64,000 bases of DNA from Mycolicibacter heraklionensis. GTDB lineage: Bacteria; Actinomycetota; Actinomycetes; Mycobacteriales; Mycobacteriaceae. A program made the position numbers and the translations under genes. The notes under the pieces are model-generated. The model worked only from the letters and a program-made list of their open reading frames with translations. It did no database searches and was not told where the DNA came from. This document shows positions 56,276 to 63,121 of the stretch, piece after piece. Every line of letters begins with the position of its first letter. Within the stretch, counting starts at the first letter, position 1. The stretch lies in contig NZ_CP080997.1 in the NCBI RefSeq assembly GCF_019645815.1, positions 3,476,880 through 3,540,879 of the forward strand, given 5' to 3'.

Positions 56276-56773
56276 GTGAGTCGCGCGGCAACCCGAGCTA
56301 TCGCGGCCCTGATCGCGGCGCAGGTGCCCCATGAGGTGCTGCGTTACCGGCACGAGCCGGACCAGCGCGGCTTCGGAGCCGAAGCCGTTGCGCAGCTTGC
56401 CGCCGCGGGTCCGGACGGTGTGCGGCCCGAGCAGATCTTCAAGACGCTGGTGGTCGCTGTCCCGCACGGGCTGGCGGTCGCGGTGCTGCCGGTGCCGGCG
56501 AAGCTGTCGCTGAAGGCGGTCGCCGCTGCGCTGGAAGTGCCCAAGGCCGCCATGGCCGACCCGGCGGCGGCGCAGCGGGCGACCGGTTACGTGCTGGGCG
56601 GGATCTCGCCGTTCGGGCAGCGCAAAGCATTGCCGACGGTGGTGGACGCCTCGGCGCTGGGCCTCGACCGGGTGTTGTGCAGCGCTGGGCAACGCGGCTG
56701 GGACGTGGCGGTGGCACCCGCGGATCTGATCCGATTGACCGGCGCGATCACCGCCGACCTTCAGGCCCACTGA
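56276..56773 (+). CDS. ybaK: YbaK/EbsC-type Cys-tRNA(Pro) deacylase
   Basis: The 165-residue protein has the YbaK fold: FKTLVVAVPHG with the catalytic Lys, KLSLKAVAAALEVPKAAMAD, TGYVLGGISPFGQRKALPTVVD. It hydrolyses Cys-tRNA(Pro) made by misacylation. The GTG start at 56276 is about 20 bp from the sigH promoter on the other strand. In M. tuberculosis the corresponding gene is split (Rv3224A/B) as I recall; here it is intact. Confidence 0.92.
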   Translation: MSRAATRAIAALIAAQVPHEVLRYRHEPDQRGFGAEAVAQLAAAGPDGVRPEQIFKTLVVAVPHGLAVAVLPVPAKLSLKAVAAALEVPKAAMADPAAAQRATGYVLGGISPFGQRKALPTVVDASALGLDRVLCSAGQRGWDVAVAPADLIRLTGAITADLQAH

Positions 56774-56789
56774 CCGGGGCCGTCACCGT

Positions 56790-57332
56790 TCAGCCGTCCC
56801 GGACCGAGCCGGGATCGTCACGCGGTGCGGCGCCGAGGATGTCGTCGACCGTCGCAGCGAACGACAATGCGGCATCGATACCCACCGCATCCACCACTCG
56901 GGCGGCGATGCGCTGGTCGCTGACCAGGCAGAGTCTGATGCCGCGTCGTCGGCAGCCGGCCGATTCCTCGACCAGCACCGCAAATGCGCAGATTGCCATG
57001 AACTCGAGTCCGCTGGTATCGATGATCAGCGGTCCGGGAGCTGTCGCCACCTCGGCGGCCTCGCCGATCAGGCGGCGCCAGACGGCGACGTTGGACGCAT
57101 CGACGCTGCCACCCGCGTGGACCAGCAGTGCGGAGCCGCGACGCTCCACAAGGACGTGCAACTCGTCTTCCGCAGGGCCCTCCGGGGCGAACGCCTCGTC
57201 CGCGCAATGCTCGGCAGTAAAGCGACCGGCCGTCATCGCGGTGATCCGAGCCGCTTCCGCCCACTCCGAATCGGTCCCGGCGCGGCGCCGAACCGCGAAA
57301 CGGGTGAGTTTACGCCGTAAACCGAACAGCAT
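56790..57332 (-). CDS. STAS-domain (anti-sigma antagonist-like) protein
   Basis: The 180-residue protein has an Arg-rich N-terminal extension of about 55 residues and a C-terminal STAS domain (LLVHAGGSVDASNVAVWRRLI, LIIDTSGLEFMAICAFAVL, AARVVDAVGID). The D-T-S motif carries the Ser that anti-sigma kinases phosphorylate in SpoIIAA/RsbV proteins. It would suit control of SigF or a similar factor. Two copies of the GTTTAC-N3-GTAAAC palindrome lie at its start, one just upstream and one within its first codons. Confidence 0.82.
   Translation of the reverse strand: MLFGLRRKLTRFAVRRRAGTDSEWAEAARITAMTAGRFTAEHCADEAFAPEGPAEDELHVLVERRGSALLVHAGGSVDASNVAVWRRLIGEAAEVATAPGPLIIDTSGLEFMAICAFAVLVEESAGCRRRGIRLCLVSDQRIAARVVDAVGIDAALSFAATVDDILGAAPRDDPGSVRDG
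57308..57322. promoter_or_regulatory. palindrome GTTTAC-N3-GTAAAC, copy A
   Basis: GTTTACGCCGTAAAC, inside the first codons of the STAS gene. One of four copies in 1.35 kb. Confidence 0.7.
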
Positions 57333-57354
57333 GCGGTCGAAGGTACGCCGGTTG

Positions 57355-57369
57355 GTTTACGTTGTAAAC
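57355..57369. promoter_or_regulatory. palindrome GTTTAC-N3-GTAAAC, copy B
   Basis: GTTTACGTTGTAAAC, 22 bp upstream of the STAS start and 47 bp from copy A centre to centre. On the minus strand its first GTTT is followed after 16 bases by GGCGTA, a poor match to a SigF -10. Confidence 0.75.
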
Positions 57370-57486
57370 CTCGCTGCAGCGGCTACCGGACCGAATGGCC
57401 CCACCACCACGGCCCGCCCCGCCCCACCCCGAGCGCGCCGCCGCCCCGCACGCGGCAGTCGGCGCACGGGGCGGCGTTCTCGCTTG

Positions 57487-57660
57487 TTAGTCCTTGAAGG
57501 CGTCCTTGATGTTCTCGCCGGCCTTCTTCAGGCTGGATTTCCCCTGGTCAGCCTTGCCCTCGTTGCGGAGGTCGTCGTCGCCGGTGACCTTGCCGGCGGC
57601 TTCTTTGGCCTTGCCCGCGACGTCCTGTGCGGCGTTCTTGGCCTTGTCTGCCAGTCCCAT
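57487..57660 (-). CDS. CsbD-family small stress protein
   Basis: The 57-residue Lys/Ala-rich protein reads MGLADKAKNAAQDVAGK, then KEAAGKVTGDD and ends IKDAFKD, the CsbD-like pattern of helical repeats (DKAKxxAxDVxGKxKEAAGK). CsbD proteins are general-stress proteins of unknown function. GGGAGGAG lies ten bases before ATG 57660. A well-matched SigF-type promoter precedes it. Confidence 0.88.
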   Translation of the reverse strand: MGLADKAKNAAQDVAGKAKEAAGKVTGDDDLRNEGKADQGKSSLKKAGENIKDAFKD

Positions 57661-57699
57661 CGTGCAGCTCCTCCCTCATCTGACGTTGCAACACGGCAC

Positions 57700-57725
57700 A
57701 TACCCACGCTGTTTACAACGTAAAC
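57700..57725 (-). promoter_or_regulatory. SigF-type promoter of the csbD gene
   Basis: On the minus strand GTTT (57725-57722), then 16 bases, then GGGTAT (57705-57700) matches the mycobacterial SigF consensus GTTT-N15-17-GGGTA. The -35 is the first half of palindrome copy C, so a protein bound there would block SigF. Confidence 0.75.
57711..57725. promoter_or_regulatory. palindrome GTTTAC-N3-GTAAAC, copy C
   Basis: GTTTACAACGTAAAC, the exact reverse complement of copy B, 50 bp upstream of csbD and covering its -35 region. Confidence 0.8.
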
Positions 57726-57747
57726 GTCGAAGGTGGCGCCGATTGCC

Positions 57748-58515
57748 TCAGCGACGGGCGAGCAGCAGTTCGAGTCGGTCGAGCATGGCTTCCAGCGCCT
57801 CTTCGAACTCGGCGGAGCTGCGGTCCTGCGACAACATCGGTTGCAAACGCCTCAGCTGCGGGTAGTCGGTCAGGTCGCGCCCGGGCCGCTCGCCGCTGTC
57901 ATCAAGGAGTGCCTCGTCGGGGTGCAGTTCGGCGCCGCGCGCGGACACCTCCAACAGCAGGTGACCGATCAGGAATGTGGTGTAAGAGCGGTAGGCCGCC
58001 ACCGCGGCGCCGTCGTCGAATCCGTAGGAGATCAGCGTATCGAGGAAGCTTTCCATCCAGCGCAGGCTGCGCAGCGGCGGCCGAACCCACGGCGCCTCCG
58101 GCGCCTGGGTGGCGACCAGCGGAAACATCTCGGGGTGATCGAGTGCGATCTGACGCACTCCGTGTGCCAGCCGCATGAGGTAGTCCTGCCAGCCGTCTTC
58201 CTGGCGCCGCGCCGCGAGTTGATCGGCGTAGAGCCGGTCGATGATGTGGTCGACGACGCCGGTGAGCAGGTCGCCGCGGCCGTGCACGTAGCGGTAGAGC
58301 GCCATCGCCTCAACCCCGCACGCCGCGCCCAGGGCACGCATCGTCAATTTCGACAGACCCTGGCGATCGATGAAGTCGATGGCCATTTCCAGGATCCCGT
58401 CACGGCTCAACTGCGCAAACGATCGCGGGCCGTCGAGACCACCGGTGTCCTCGGACAGTTCGGCCTGGGCCGCCCGACGCTGAGCACCGAGATCATCGGC
58501 ATCCACGTGGACCAC
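57748..58515 (-). CDS. TetR-family regulator
   Basis: The 255-residue protein has a leader of about 35 residues, a TetR helix-turn-helix (LTMRALGAACGVEAMALYRYVHGRGDLL) and a TetR-C type ligand domain. GTG at 58515 or 58506 are possible starts. It is collinear with csbD and the STAS gene, all three on the minus strand, each with a GTTTAC-N3-GTAAAC palindrome upstream (copy D for this gene), so it is the natural candidate for the protein that binds them. Confidence 0.88.
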   Translation of the reverse strand: MVHVDADDLGAQRRAAQAELSEDTGGLDGPRSFAQLSRDGILEMAIDFIDRQGLSKLTMRALGAACGVEAMALYRYVHGRGDLLTGVVDHIIDRLYADQLAARRQEDGWQDYLMRLAHGVRQIALDHPEMFPLVATQAPEAPWVRPPLRSLRWMESFLDTLISYGFDDGAAVAAYRSYTTFLIGHLLLEVSARGAELHPDEALLDDSGERPGRDLTDYPQLRRLQPMLSQDRSSAEFEEALEAMLDRLELLLARR

Positions 58516-58627
58516 CCCTTTTTCACCGCACCGACGGGACGACCAGCCGACTCAGCAATTCCCAGGCGTGGTCGTCATCCCTGCCGCCTCGCAGCGGACC
58601 ACAAGCCTCGGCGTACACCGATGGCGA

Positions 58628-58642
58628 GTTTACGTCGTAAGC
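58628..58642. promoter_or_regulatory. palindrome GTTTAC-N3-GTAAAC, copy D (one mismatch)
   Basis: GTTTACGTCGTAAGC, 112 bp upstream of the TetR start and 176 bp before badI on the other strand. Confidence 0.65.
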
Positions 58643-58766
58643 CCGTCCCCGCCGGCCGAAAACGCTCCCTCTTCTGATCGGACCGATGCAACCGCACCCT
58701 GCCTTGGCCCAATACCCCGGCGAGGAGCACTTGACGCACCGCCGGACCTGAACCTACATTCGCCAA

Positions 58767-58801
58767 AATTGAATTGTCATTCATTCTTTCTGAATACAAA
58801 C
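58767..58801. promoter_or_regulatory. AT-rich GAAT/ATTC island before the badI-like gene
   Basis: The segment contains GAAT-TGTC-ATTC (58771-58782) and ATTC-N5-GAAT (58783-58795), two overlapping inverted motifs in an AT-rich patch 20-50 bp upstream of the GTG start at 58818. It is a candidate promoter and operator for the following operon, whose last gene is a TetR regulator. Confidence 0.5.
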
Positions 58802-58817
58802 TCACCCAGGAGGCCCC

Positions 58818-59612
58818 GTGACCGACTACGAAGACATCACCTATGAGGTCGACGGCCCCGCCGCCGTCATCACGATCAACCGCCCGCACCGCTATAACGC
58901 TTTCCGCGGCCAAACCGTGGAGGAAATGGTCAAGGCGTTCCGGGCAGCCTGGGCTGACACCCGGGTCGCGGTGATCATCCTGACTGGGGCCGGCGAGAAG
59001 GCATTCTGCACCGGAGGCGACGTCAAACAGCGCGCCGAGACCGGGGATTACGGACCCACCGAGAGCGGCATGTTCGAGATCGGCTACCTGCACAAGCTGA
59101 TTCGCGATGTGCCCAAGCCGGTGATCGCCGCGGTCAACGGCGTCGCCATCGGCGGCGGTCATGTGCTGCACGTGCTCTGCGACCTCTCGATAGCTTCGGA
59201 GACCGCCAAGTTCGGTCAGGCCGGCCCCCGGGTCGGATCCTTCGACGCCGGATTCGGCTCGGCGTACCTGGCTCGCGTCGTCGGCGAGAAGCGCGCGCGG
59301 GAACTCTGGTACCTGTGCCGGCAGTACGACGCCGCCACCGCCGAACGCTGGGGACTGGTGAACTGGGTGGTTCCGGCCGAGCGACTGCTCGACGAGGCCA
59401 AGGCCGTCGCCGCCGAGATCGCCGAAAAGAGCCCGACCGCACTGCGTTTCCTCAAACAGTCCTTCAATGCCGACACCGACCACCAGGCCGGCCTGAGCAA
59501 CATGGCGATGTCGGCGCTGGAGATCTTCGTGCACACCGACGAGGGCAGGGAGGGCGCCGCGGCGTTCGCCGAGAAGCGTCCCGCCGACTTCGGCCAGTTC
59601 ATCACGGCCTGA
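58818..59612 (+). CDS. badI: BadI-like 2-ketocyclohexanecarboxyl-CoA hydrolase (crotonase family)
   Basis: The 264-residue crotonase-fold protein matches the recalled Rhodopseudomonas BadI at blocks that plain enoyl-CoA hydratases lack: NRPHRYNAFRGQTVEE, AFCTGGDVK, LIRDVPKPVIAAVNG, IGGGHVLHVLCDLSIASE, FGQAGPRVGSFDAGFGSAYLARVVGEKRARELWY and SPTALRFLKQSFNADTDHQAG. BadI opens the ring of 2-ketocyclohexanecarboxyl-CoA to pimelyl-CoA; MenB is the nearest alternative. AGGAGG precedes GTG 58818. The next gene is BadH-like, which supports the call. Confidence 0.75.
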   Translation: MTDYEDITYEVDGPAAVITINRPHRYNAFRGQTVEEMVKAFRAAWADTRVAVIILTGAGEKAFCTGGDVKQRAETGDYGPTESGMFEIGYLHKLIRDVPKPVIAAVNGVAIGGGHVLHVLCDLSIASETAKFGQAGPRVGSFDAGFGSAYLARVVGEKRARELWYLCRQYDAATAERWGLVNWVVPAERLLDEAKAVAAEIAEKSPTALRFLKQSFNADTDHQAGLSNMAMSALEIFVHTDEGREGAAAFAEKRPADFGQFITA

Positions 59613-59636
59613 CGCCGACCAGGACAGGACTGATTC

Positions 59637-60371
59637 ATGAGCAATTCTCTCGCGCTGGTCACCGGAGCCGGATCGGGTATCGGCAAGGCGATCACCCTGG
59701 CGTTCGCCGCACAAGGTGACCGGGTGATCGCCGCCGATCTCGACCTCGCTGCGGCCGAGGCCACCGCCGCCCAGCAGCCCGAGCTCATCACCGCGTTGCC
59801 GGTCGACGTCGCCGATCGCGCGCAGGTCGACGCGTTACGCGACCGGGCGCACGCCGAGATCGGTGTGCCAACGGTGGTGGTCAACGCCGCCGGGTGGGAT
59901 CGGACCGACCAATTTCTCAACGCCACAACGGAATTCGCCGAGAAGGTGGTGGCAATCAACTACCTCGGGCCAGTTCACGTCTGCAGCGCCTTCCTGCCGG
60001 GGATGATCGCGGCAGGCGGGGGCGGACGCGTCGTCAATCTGGCCAGCGACGCCGGACGGGTCGGCAGCGCGGGCGAAAGCATCTACGCCGGCGCCAAGGG
60101 CGGAGTGATCGCACTGACCAAATCACTGGCCCGGGAGATGGCCCGCCACGCGATCACCGTCAACTGCGTGTGTCCGGGGCCGACCGACACCCCGCTGTTC
60201 GCGGCCCAGCCGGAGAAGCTGAAAGAGGCTTTGATCAAGGCGATTCCGTTCCGACGACTGGCGCGGCCCGAAGAGGTCGCCGCCCCGGTGCTGTTCTTCG
60301 CCTCCGCTGCCGCATCGTTCATCACCGGTCAGGTGATCAGCGTCAGCGGTGGTCTGACCATGGCGGGCTGA
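59637..60371 (+). CDS. badH: BadH-like 2-hydroxycyclohexanecarboxyl-CoA dehydrogenase (SDR)
   Basis: A 244-residue short-chain dehydrogenase: TGAGSGIG cofactor loop, NAAGWD (the GWD seen in BadH), SDAGRVGSAGESIYAGAKGG with catalytic Ser/Tyr/Lys, NCVCPGPTDTPLF, EKLKEALIKAIPFRRL and ITGQVISVSGGLTMAG. These agree with BadH, which makes the ketone used by BadI. Separated from badI by 24 bp and from the next gene by 3 bp, it belongs to one operon. Confidence 0.75.
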   Translation: MSNSLALVTGAGSGIGKAITLAFAAQGDRVIAADLDLAAAEATAAQQPELITALPVDVADRAQVDALRDRAHAEIGVPTVVVNAAGWDRTDQFLNATTEFAEKVVAINYLGPVHVCSAFLPGMIAAGGGGRVVNLASDAGRVGSAGESIYAGAKGGVIALTKSLAREMARHAITVNCVCPGPTDTPLFAAQPEKLKEALIKAIPFRRLARPEEVAAPVLFFASAAASFITGQVISVSGGLTMAG

Positions 60372-60374
60372 ACG

Positions 60375-61520
60375 ATGACCACGTTGGAGTACAACGCCGA
60401 GCACCGGCAGTTCCGGGAGATGGTCGCTGAATTCGTGCGGCGAAGCGTCGTCGGCGCCCACGAGGACCGGGAGCGATCCGGCTGCTGGGACCGCGCCCTG
60501 TTCACCGAGGCCGGCCGCCTGGGCCTGCTGGGCTTCCCGGTGGCCGAGGAATTCGGCGGCCCGGGCATCCACGACTTCCGCTACCACGCCATCGTGATCG
60601 AAGAACTGCAGCGAGCCGGAGCGGCCGCCGAAGCCATCGCGTTCTCCCTGCAGAACGACGTGGTGCTGCCGTACCTGACCGACCTCACCACCCCCGAGCA
60701 GCAAAAGCGCTGGCTACCTGGGGTGGTGACCGGCGAGACGGTGCTCGGCATCGCGATGACCGAGCCCGGCGCCGGCAGCGACCTCGCGGGCATCCGCACC
60801 ACGGCCCGCCGTGACGGCGAGTCCTACGTCGTCAACGGCGCGAAGACCTTCATCTCCAACGGCCAAACCGGTGATCTGTTCGTCGTCGCGGTGCGCACCG
60901 GGGAAGACCGGCACCGCGGACTGTCGCTGCTGGTGGTCGAGGCCGACACACCGGGCCTCGACCGCGGGCGCAATCTGGAGAAGATCGGCCTGCACGCCCA
61001 GGACACCAGCGAACTGACCTTCACCGACATGCGGGTGCCAGCGGCAAACCTGCTCGGCGAGGAGGGACAGGGCTTCTATCAGCTGGTCCGCAACCTGCCG
61101 CAGGAGCGGCTGTCGTTGGGAGTCGGCGCGGTCGCGGCCGCCGAGGGCGTGCTGCGCGACACGCTGGACTACGTGAAGCAACGCCAGGCGTTCGGCTCGC
61201 CCATCGCGGGGTTCCAGAACACTCAGTTCGTGCTCGCCGAGGTCGCCACCGAACTCGACGTCGCGCGGACCTTCCTCGACGACTGCATCGCCGAACACCT
61301 ACGGGGCGACCTGACCGCGGCCCGCGCCGCCAAGCTGAAGTGGTGGACCACCGACCTGCAGGTGCGCACCGCGGATCGTTGCCTGCAGCTGTTCGGCGGT
61401 TACGGTTACATGCGCGAATACCCGGTATCGCGGGCCTTCGTCGACGCCCGCATCCAGACCATCTACGGCGGCACCAACGAGATCATGAAGACGATCATCG
61501 CCAAGGACCTGGGGATCTGA
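60375..61520 (+). CDS. acyl-CoA dehydrogenase (LCAD-like), possibly cyclohexanecarboxyl-CoA dehydrogenase
   Basis: The 381-residue flavoprotein has GIAMTEPGAGSDLAG, NGAKTFISNGQTGDLFVV, QRQAFGSPIAGFQNTQF, QLFGGYGYMREYPVSR and IYGGTNEIMKTI. As in LCAD, the end motif is YGGT without the medium-chain catalytic Glu; the base is then expected in LPQERLSLGVG. Context with badI-badH suggests it desaturates a cyclohexanecarboxyl-CoA or related thioester (role of BadJ/AliB), but the sequence does not fix the substrate. Confidence 0.85.
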   Translation: MTTLEYNAEHRQFREMVAEFVRRSVVGAHEDRERSGCWDRALFTEAGRLGLLGFPVAEEFGGPGIHDFRYHAIVIEELQRAGAAAEAIAFSLQNDVVLPYLTDLTTPEQQKRWLPGVVTGETVLGIAMTEPGAGSDLAGIRTTARRDGESYVVNGAKTFISNGQTGDLFVVAVRTGEDRHRGLSLLVVEADTPGLDRGRNLEKIGLHAQDTSELTFTDMRVPAANLLGEEGQGFYQLVRNLPQERLSLGVGAVAAAEGVLRDTLDYVKQRQAFGSPIAGFQNTQFVLAEVATELDVARTFLDDCIAEHLRGDLTAARAAKLKWWTTDLQVRTADRCLQLFGGYGYMREYPVSRAFVDARIQTIYGGTNEIMKTIIAKDLGI

Positions 61521-61541
61521 TTTGGCCGATAGGAGCACGCC

Positions 61542-62186
61542 TTGACCATCGACTACGGCCAACTGCCCGTCGAAGAGGCGGTACGCGCGGCCCGGACCGA
61601 TTCGCGGCGTCGCCAGATCCTTGATGCGGCAGTCAAAGTCATGCAGAAGACCGGCTTCCACCAGATGTCGATGCAAGACCTGGCCACCGAGGCCGACGTG
61701 AGCGTGGGCCTGATCTACAAGTACTTTTCCGGCAAGGAAGATCTGCTGCTGGCGACCATCGTGCGGATCCAGGACGCGTTCAGCGATCAACTCTCCCCCG
61801 TCATCGCCGACGCGGGCGACGATCCCGTCCAGCAGTTGACAGCCGGTATCCGGCGCTACATCGAGATCGTCGATGAGAACCTGGACGCGGTGGTGCTGAC
61901 CTACCGGGAGAGCCGCACCCTGGACTCGGCGGGGCGGACCAAGATCAAGGAACTCGAGATCGCGAGCGCCGCACCGCTTCGCGCCGTCATCGAGGCTGGG
62001 ATCGCCGCCGGGGCGTTCCACGACGTCGACGTCGACCTCATCGTTTTCGACATCATGCTGCTCGCACACGGCTGGGCCCTCAAACGCTGGCACTTCGGCG
62101 AGCTGTACACCCTCGATGAGTACATCGGCCTACAGACGCGCTTCACGCTCGACTCGCTGCTCCGCGACGGCGGCACCGGCCGGTAG
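61542..62186 (+). CDS. TetR-family regulator of the badI-badH operon
   Basis: The 214-residue protein has a TetR helix-turn-helix (MSMQDLATEADVSVGLIYKYFSGKEDLLL) and a FadR/KstR2-like ligand domain. TTG at 61542 is preceded by AGGAG. It is the fourth gene of the same strand run, 21 bp after the acyl-CoA dehydrogenase, so it probably senses a pathway acyl-CoA and represses its own operon. Confidence 0.88.
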   Translation: MTIDYGQLPVEEAVRAARTDSRRRQILDAAVKVMQKTGFHQMSMQDLATEADVSVGLIYKYFSGKEDLLLATIVRIQDAFSDQLSPVIADAGDDPVQQLTAGIRRYIEIVDENLDAVVLTYRESRTLDSAGRTKIKELEIASAAPLRAVIEAGIAAGAFHDVDVDLIVFDIMLLAHGWALKRWHFGELYTLDEYIGLQTRFTLDSLLRDGGTGR

Positions 62187-62260
62187 CCCGGGCTCCATAC
62201 GGGGACGAAAACATCCCCGGAGCACCACCACGGTGGCCGCCGCGGCATAGGCTGACAGGC

Positions 62261-63121
62261 ATGCCCAACTCAGGCCCTCTCTCCGGTAAAACCATGTTCA
62301 TTTCGGGCGCCAGCCGTGGCATCGGACTGGCGATCGCCAAGCGGGCCGCCCGCGACGGCGCCAACATCGCGCTGATCGCCAAGACCGCCGAGCCCCACCC
62401 CAAGCTCGACGGCACGATCTACACCGCGGCCGCCGAGATCGAAGAGGCCGGCGGGCAGGCGCTGCCGATCGTCGGCGACATCCGTGACGGAGACTCCGTG
62501 GCCGGTGCCGTGGCCACCGCCGTCGAGCGGTTCGGCGCCATCGACATCTGTGTGAACAACGCCTCGGCGATCAACCTGGGTTCGATCCTCGAGGTACCGC
62601 TGAAGCGCTTCGACCTGATGAACGGCATCGAGGTGCGCGGCACCTACGCAGTGTCGCAGGCCTGCATTCCGCACATGATCGGCCGCGAGAATCCGCACAT
62701 CCTGACCCTGTCCCCGCCGATCCGGCTGGAGCCCCAATGGCTCAAGCCCACCGCGTACATGATGGCCAAATTCGGGATGACGTTGTGCGCCCTGGGCATG
62801 GCCGAGGAACTGCGCGGGCACGGGATCGCCTCCAACACGCTGTGGCCGCGCACCATGATCGCGACCGCCGCGGTGCAGAACCTGCTCGGCGGCGACGAGG
62901 CGATGGCCCGGTCCCGCACCCCCGAGATCTACGCCGACGCCGCATACGCCATCGTGACCAAGCCGGCCCGCGACTACACCGGCAACTCCCTGCTGTGCGA
63001 GGACGTGCTGGTGGACTCCGGTGTCACCGATCTGTCGGTCTATGACTGCGTGCCCGGCAGCGACTTGGGCGTGGACCTGTGGGTCGACACCGTCAACCCG
63101 CCGGGGTACGTGCAGAGCTGA
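62261..63121 (+). CDS. HSDL2-like short-chain dehydrogenase (Rv3224-like)
   Basis: The 286-residue SDR has SGASRGIGLAIAKRAARDGAN, VNNASAINLGSI, LSPPIRLEPQWLKPTAYMMAKFGMT (catalytic Tyr/Lys in YMMAK) and WPRTMIATAAVQNLLGG. It matches the HSDL2/peroxisomal type and, by recalled position, Rv3224. Substrate is not known. ATG at 62261. Its last 29 bases overlap the 3' end of the convergent kinase gene. Confidence 0.88.
   Translation: MPNSGPLSGKTMFISGASRGIGLAIAKRAARDGANIALIAKTAEPHPKLDGTIYTAAAEIEEAGGQALPIVGDIRDGDSVAGAVATAVERFGAIDICVNNASAINLGSILEVPLKRFDLMNGIEVRGTYAVSQACIPHMIGRENPHILTLSPPIRLEPQWLKPTAYMMAKFGMTLCALGMAEELRGHGIASNTLWPRTMIATAAVQNLLGGDEAMARSRTPEIYADAAYAIVTKPARDYTGNSLLCEDVLVDSGVTDLSVYDCVPGSDLGVDLWVDTVNPPGYVQS

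Noticed and set aside
57355..57725. The palindromes as arms of a transposable element around csbD
   Set aside because: They are 15-bp symmetric sites, also present at 57308 and 58628, with no transposase or target duplication.
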